Positions 62,290 to 64,000 of a stretch of 64,000 nucleotides of DNA are shown piece by piece. Source of the stretch: Exiguobacterium mexicanum (lineage in GTDB: Bacteria > Bacillota > Bacilli > Exiguobacteriales > Exiguobacteriaceae); NCBI RefSeq assembly GCF_005960665.1, contig NZ_CP040676.1, forward strand, positions 1,126,501-1,190,500, in the 5' to 3' direction. Under the pieces are notes generated by a model. The model was not told where the DNA came from, did not search any database, and was given only the letters and a program-made list of their open reading frames with translations. The position numbers and the translations under genes were made by a program. Numbering within the stretch: position 1 is the stretch's first letter; each line of letters opens with the position of its first letter.

Positions 62290-63855
62290 ATGGAAAGAAA
62301 AAGCCAAGTGACGACCGTTTTCCTCGTTTCAGCCATCATCACGGTCTTGTTCACGATTTGGGGTATCTTCCCTGAGCGCCTCCTCGGTAACGCGAGTCTC
62401 TTGAACGTGACGACGAAGTTACAAGGTTGGCTCTCGAACGGGATGGGTTGGTTTTATTTGCTCAGCGCGACTGGGATTTTACTCGTCGCCGTCTTTTTAA
62501 TTTTTTCGAGATTTGGTTCGATTCGACTCGGCAAAGATACGGACCGACCAGAATTCAGCTATTTGACATGGTTCGCCATGTTGTTCAGTGCCGGAATGGG
62601 GATTGGCCTCATCTTCTGGGGGGCGGCAGAACCGTTGTCGCATTTCCATGCACCACCGTTTGAGTCGCCGACGCCGGAAGGCGATGCGCGCACTGCGATG
62701 CGTTATTCCTTCTTCCATTGGGGCTTCCACCCGTGGGCGATTTATGCAATGATCGCGCTCGCCATCGCCTACTCGACGTTCCGCAAAGGTCGTCCGGCGA
62801 CGATCGGAGAGACGATCGGATCGCTCGTCAATGACCGCTATGAACGTCCTGTCAAACAGACAGTCGATATTTTAGCAGTCATCGCGACCGCTTTCGGTGT
62901 CGCGACCTCGCTCGGATTCGGGGCCCAGCAAATCGCTGGTGGTCTGCATTACTTGATTCCAGGAGTGCCGAACGCGTTCTCGACACAACTGATCATCATC
63001 GCTGTCGTAACGGTGCTATACATGATTAGCGCTTCGACGGGTCTCGAGAAAGGGATTCGGATTTTAAGTAACACGAACATCTTCCTTGCCATCGTCTTGC
63101 TTGGAGCAACACTGGTGGCCGGACCGAGCGCGTTCATTCTCGATTTGTTCACGCAGACAATCGGGACATATTTGCAACAGTTGCCGTCGATGAGTTTCCG
63201 TACGGGTGCATTTGAGCCTGTCGAACGGGAATGGATCAACGATTGGACAATTTTCTATTGGGCATGGTGGATCTCTTGGTCACCATTCGTCGGAACCTTT
63301 ATCGCCCGCGTCTCAAAAGGACGTACAATTCGTGAGTTCATCATCGGGATTCTGCTCGTACCGACTTCATTCGGTCTGCTTTGGTTCTCTGTCTTCGGCG
63401 GATCGGCCATTTGGGCCGACTTGTTCGGTGGCGCAGCACTGATCGACCAAGTCAACGAAATCGGGACGGAAGTCGGGTTGTTCGCCTTGTTCGAGACGTT
63501 CGGCGGATTTGGGATGGTACTCAGTATCCTGGCCATCTTCCTGATTTCGACATTCTTCATCACGTCAGCAGATTCGGCCACCTACGTGCTCGGAATGCTG
63601 ACGACGAACGGGAAACTGATCCCGCCGATGCGCATCAAGTTGATTTGGGGCTTCATCCAGTCCTCGATCGCTGCCGTCCTCTTATATGCAGGTGGGCTCG
63701 GAGCGCTGCAAGCGGTCGCCATCCTCGTCGCGTTCCCGTTCATCTTCGTGTTAATCCTGATGATCGTCGCCTTGTTCAAAGATTTGTCTGACGAACCAGA
63801 CGAACGGGACAAGTATATTGAAGCGTATAAGCAAGAAGAAGATAAGCTCGGATAA
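62290..63855 (+). CDS. opuD: BCCT family glycine betaine transporter
   Basis: A 521-residue sodium-coupled betaine/choline/carnitine transporter with 12 membrane helices. The substrate helix GMGIGLIFWGAAEPLSHF and the tryptophan-rich helix FYWAWWISWSPFVGTFIA are diagnostic, and the sodium-site region follows. GMGIG (glycine-rich stretch) argues for betaine with Na+. AGGAGTGAG precedes ATG 62290. Likely osmoprotectant uptake; choline or carnitine remain possible. Confidence 0.92.
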   Translation: MERKSQVTTVFLVSAIITVLFTIWGIFPERLLGNASLLNVTTKLQGWLSNGMGWFYLLSATGILLVAVFLIFSRFGSIRLGKDTDRPEFSYLTWFAMLFSAGMGIGLIFWGAAEPLSHFHAPPFESPTPEGDARTAMRYSFFHWGFHPWAIYAMIALAIAYSTFRKGRPATIGETIGSLVNDRYERPVKQTVDILAVIATAFGVATSLGFGAQQIAGGLHYLIPGVPNAFSTQLIIIAVVTVLYMISASTGLEKGIRILSNTNIFLAIVLLGATLVAGPSAFILDLFTQTIGTYLQQLPSMSFRTGAFEPVEREWINDWTIFYWAWWISWSPFVGTFIARVSKGRTIREFIIGILLVPTSFGLLWFSVFGGSAIWADLFGGAALIDQVNEIGTEVGLFALFETFGGFGMVLSILAIFLISTFFITSADSATYVLGMLTTNGKLIPPMRIKLIWGFIQSSIAAVLLYAGGLGALQAVAILVAFPFIFVLILMIVALFKDLSDEPDERDKYIEAYKQEEDKLG

Positions 63856-63859
63856 ACGG

Positions 63860-63886
63860 AAAGGGTCTCGATTGAGGCCCTTTTTT
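63860..63886 (+). terminator. terminator after opuD
   Basis: AAAGGGTCTC / GAGGCCCTTT with loop GATT and T-run. Confidence 0.88.
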
Positions 63887-63957
63887 GGTTGTAAATGTTT
63901 TGCAGGACCTTCTCGCTAGTGTAGGATAGTAAGTGAAGAAGATTGGGAGGGCATTTT

Positions 63958-64000
63958 ATGAAACAACACGTAAAGAAGCGATTGAGTTGGGTGATTTTTG
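63958..64000 (+). CDS. 5' end of an unidentified protein (partial)
   Basis: ATG 63958 follows GGGAGGG by six bases and opens MKQHVKKRLSWVIF before the window ends. The basic start followed by hydrophobic residues suggests a signal peptide or first membrane helix. Nothing more can be said. Confidence 0.6.
   Translation, partial: MKQHVKKRLSWVIF

Overview
The window looks like core chromosome of a moderately GC-rich Bacillales bacterium, most probably Exiguobacterium. This is inferred from gene content, Bacillus-style gene order, Gram-positive ribosome binding sites (AAGGAGG type) and strong protein matches recalled from Bacillus homologues; no database search was run. About 60 protein genes fill nearly all of the sequence. 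I see no rRNA, tRNA, CRISPR array, insertion sequence or prophage.

Layout. 1-3.6 kb: an unidentified partial gene, a CDP-alcohol phosphatidyltransferase and a flavin oxidoreductase in one overlapping operon, then a thioredoxin, a PadR regulator and an aldo/keto reductase. 3.6-10.5 kb: nudF, fur, a HAD phosphatase and a VOC protein, then xerD-deoB-punA-pdp (chromosome dimer resolution and nucleoside salvage). 10.5-20.2 kb: ppiB-like isomerase, ribT, ypuF, scpA-scpB-rluB (chromosome condensation and 23S rRNA modification), then resABC (cytochrome c biogenesis) and resDE (redox two-component system). 20.2-31.7 kb: cobalamin adenosyltransferase, an M16 peptidase pair, an SDR, a DUF3388 protein, rodZ, pgsA, cinA, recA, rny, ymdB, spoVS. 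31.8-34.1 kb: tdh-kbl threonine catabolism. 34.4-37 kb: an accessory-looking patch (DUF4256, MFS exporter, GNAT). 37-42.5 kb: a degenerate tyrosine-recombinase-like protein, hflX, ynbB, glnR-glnA. 42.7-49 kb: an AlkC-type repair protein, lexA with a DUF2227 partner, and a divergent SOS operon (small membrane protein, yneB) followed by ynzC, tkt, yneF. 49-58.7 kb: a heterodimeric ABC exporter, a Spo0E-like protein, ccdA-ccdC, a solute symporter with its DUF485 partner, DUF2621, prfC. 58.8-64 kb: acnA, a DUF3939-like protein, a BCCT betaine transporter, and the start of one more gene.

The order follows B. subtilis over several loci, but genes that sporulating Bacillus place between them are missing. 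pdp runs straight into ppiB with no dacF-spoIIA, and scpB abuts rluB with no dacB-spmAB. SpoVS and a Spo0E-like protein remain. This fits a lineage that lost sporulation.

Regulation can be read in several places: LexA boxes at recA and at the lexA/SOS-operon divergence, a perfect GlnR/TnrA box before glnRA, a CcpC-type dyad at the expected distance from the acnA promoter, a large palindrome over the resDE promoter, a cre-like site before the DUF485-symporter operon, and many bidirectional terminators, some built into the 3' ends of genes. I found no convincing new multi-gene system. The best leads are the SOS-controlled 78-residue membrane protein in the yneA position, the palindrome that encodes the identical C-termini of two convergent genes, the resDE operator, and the recombinase-like protein lacking the box II histidines.
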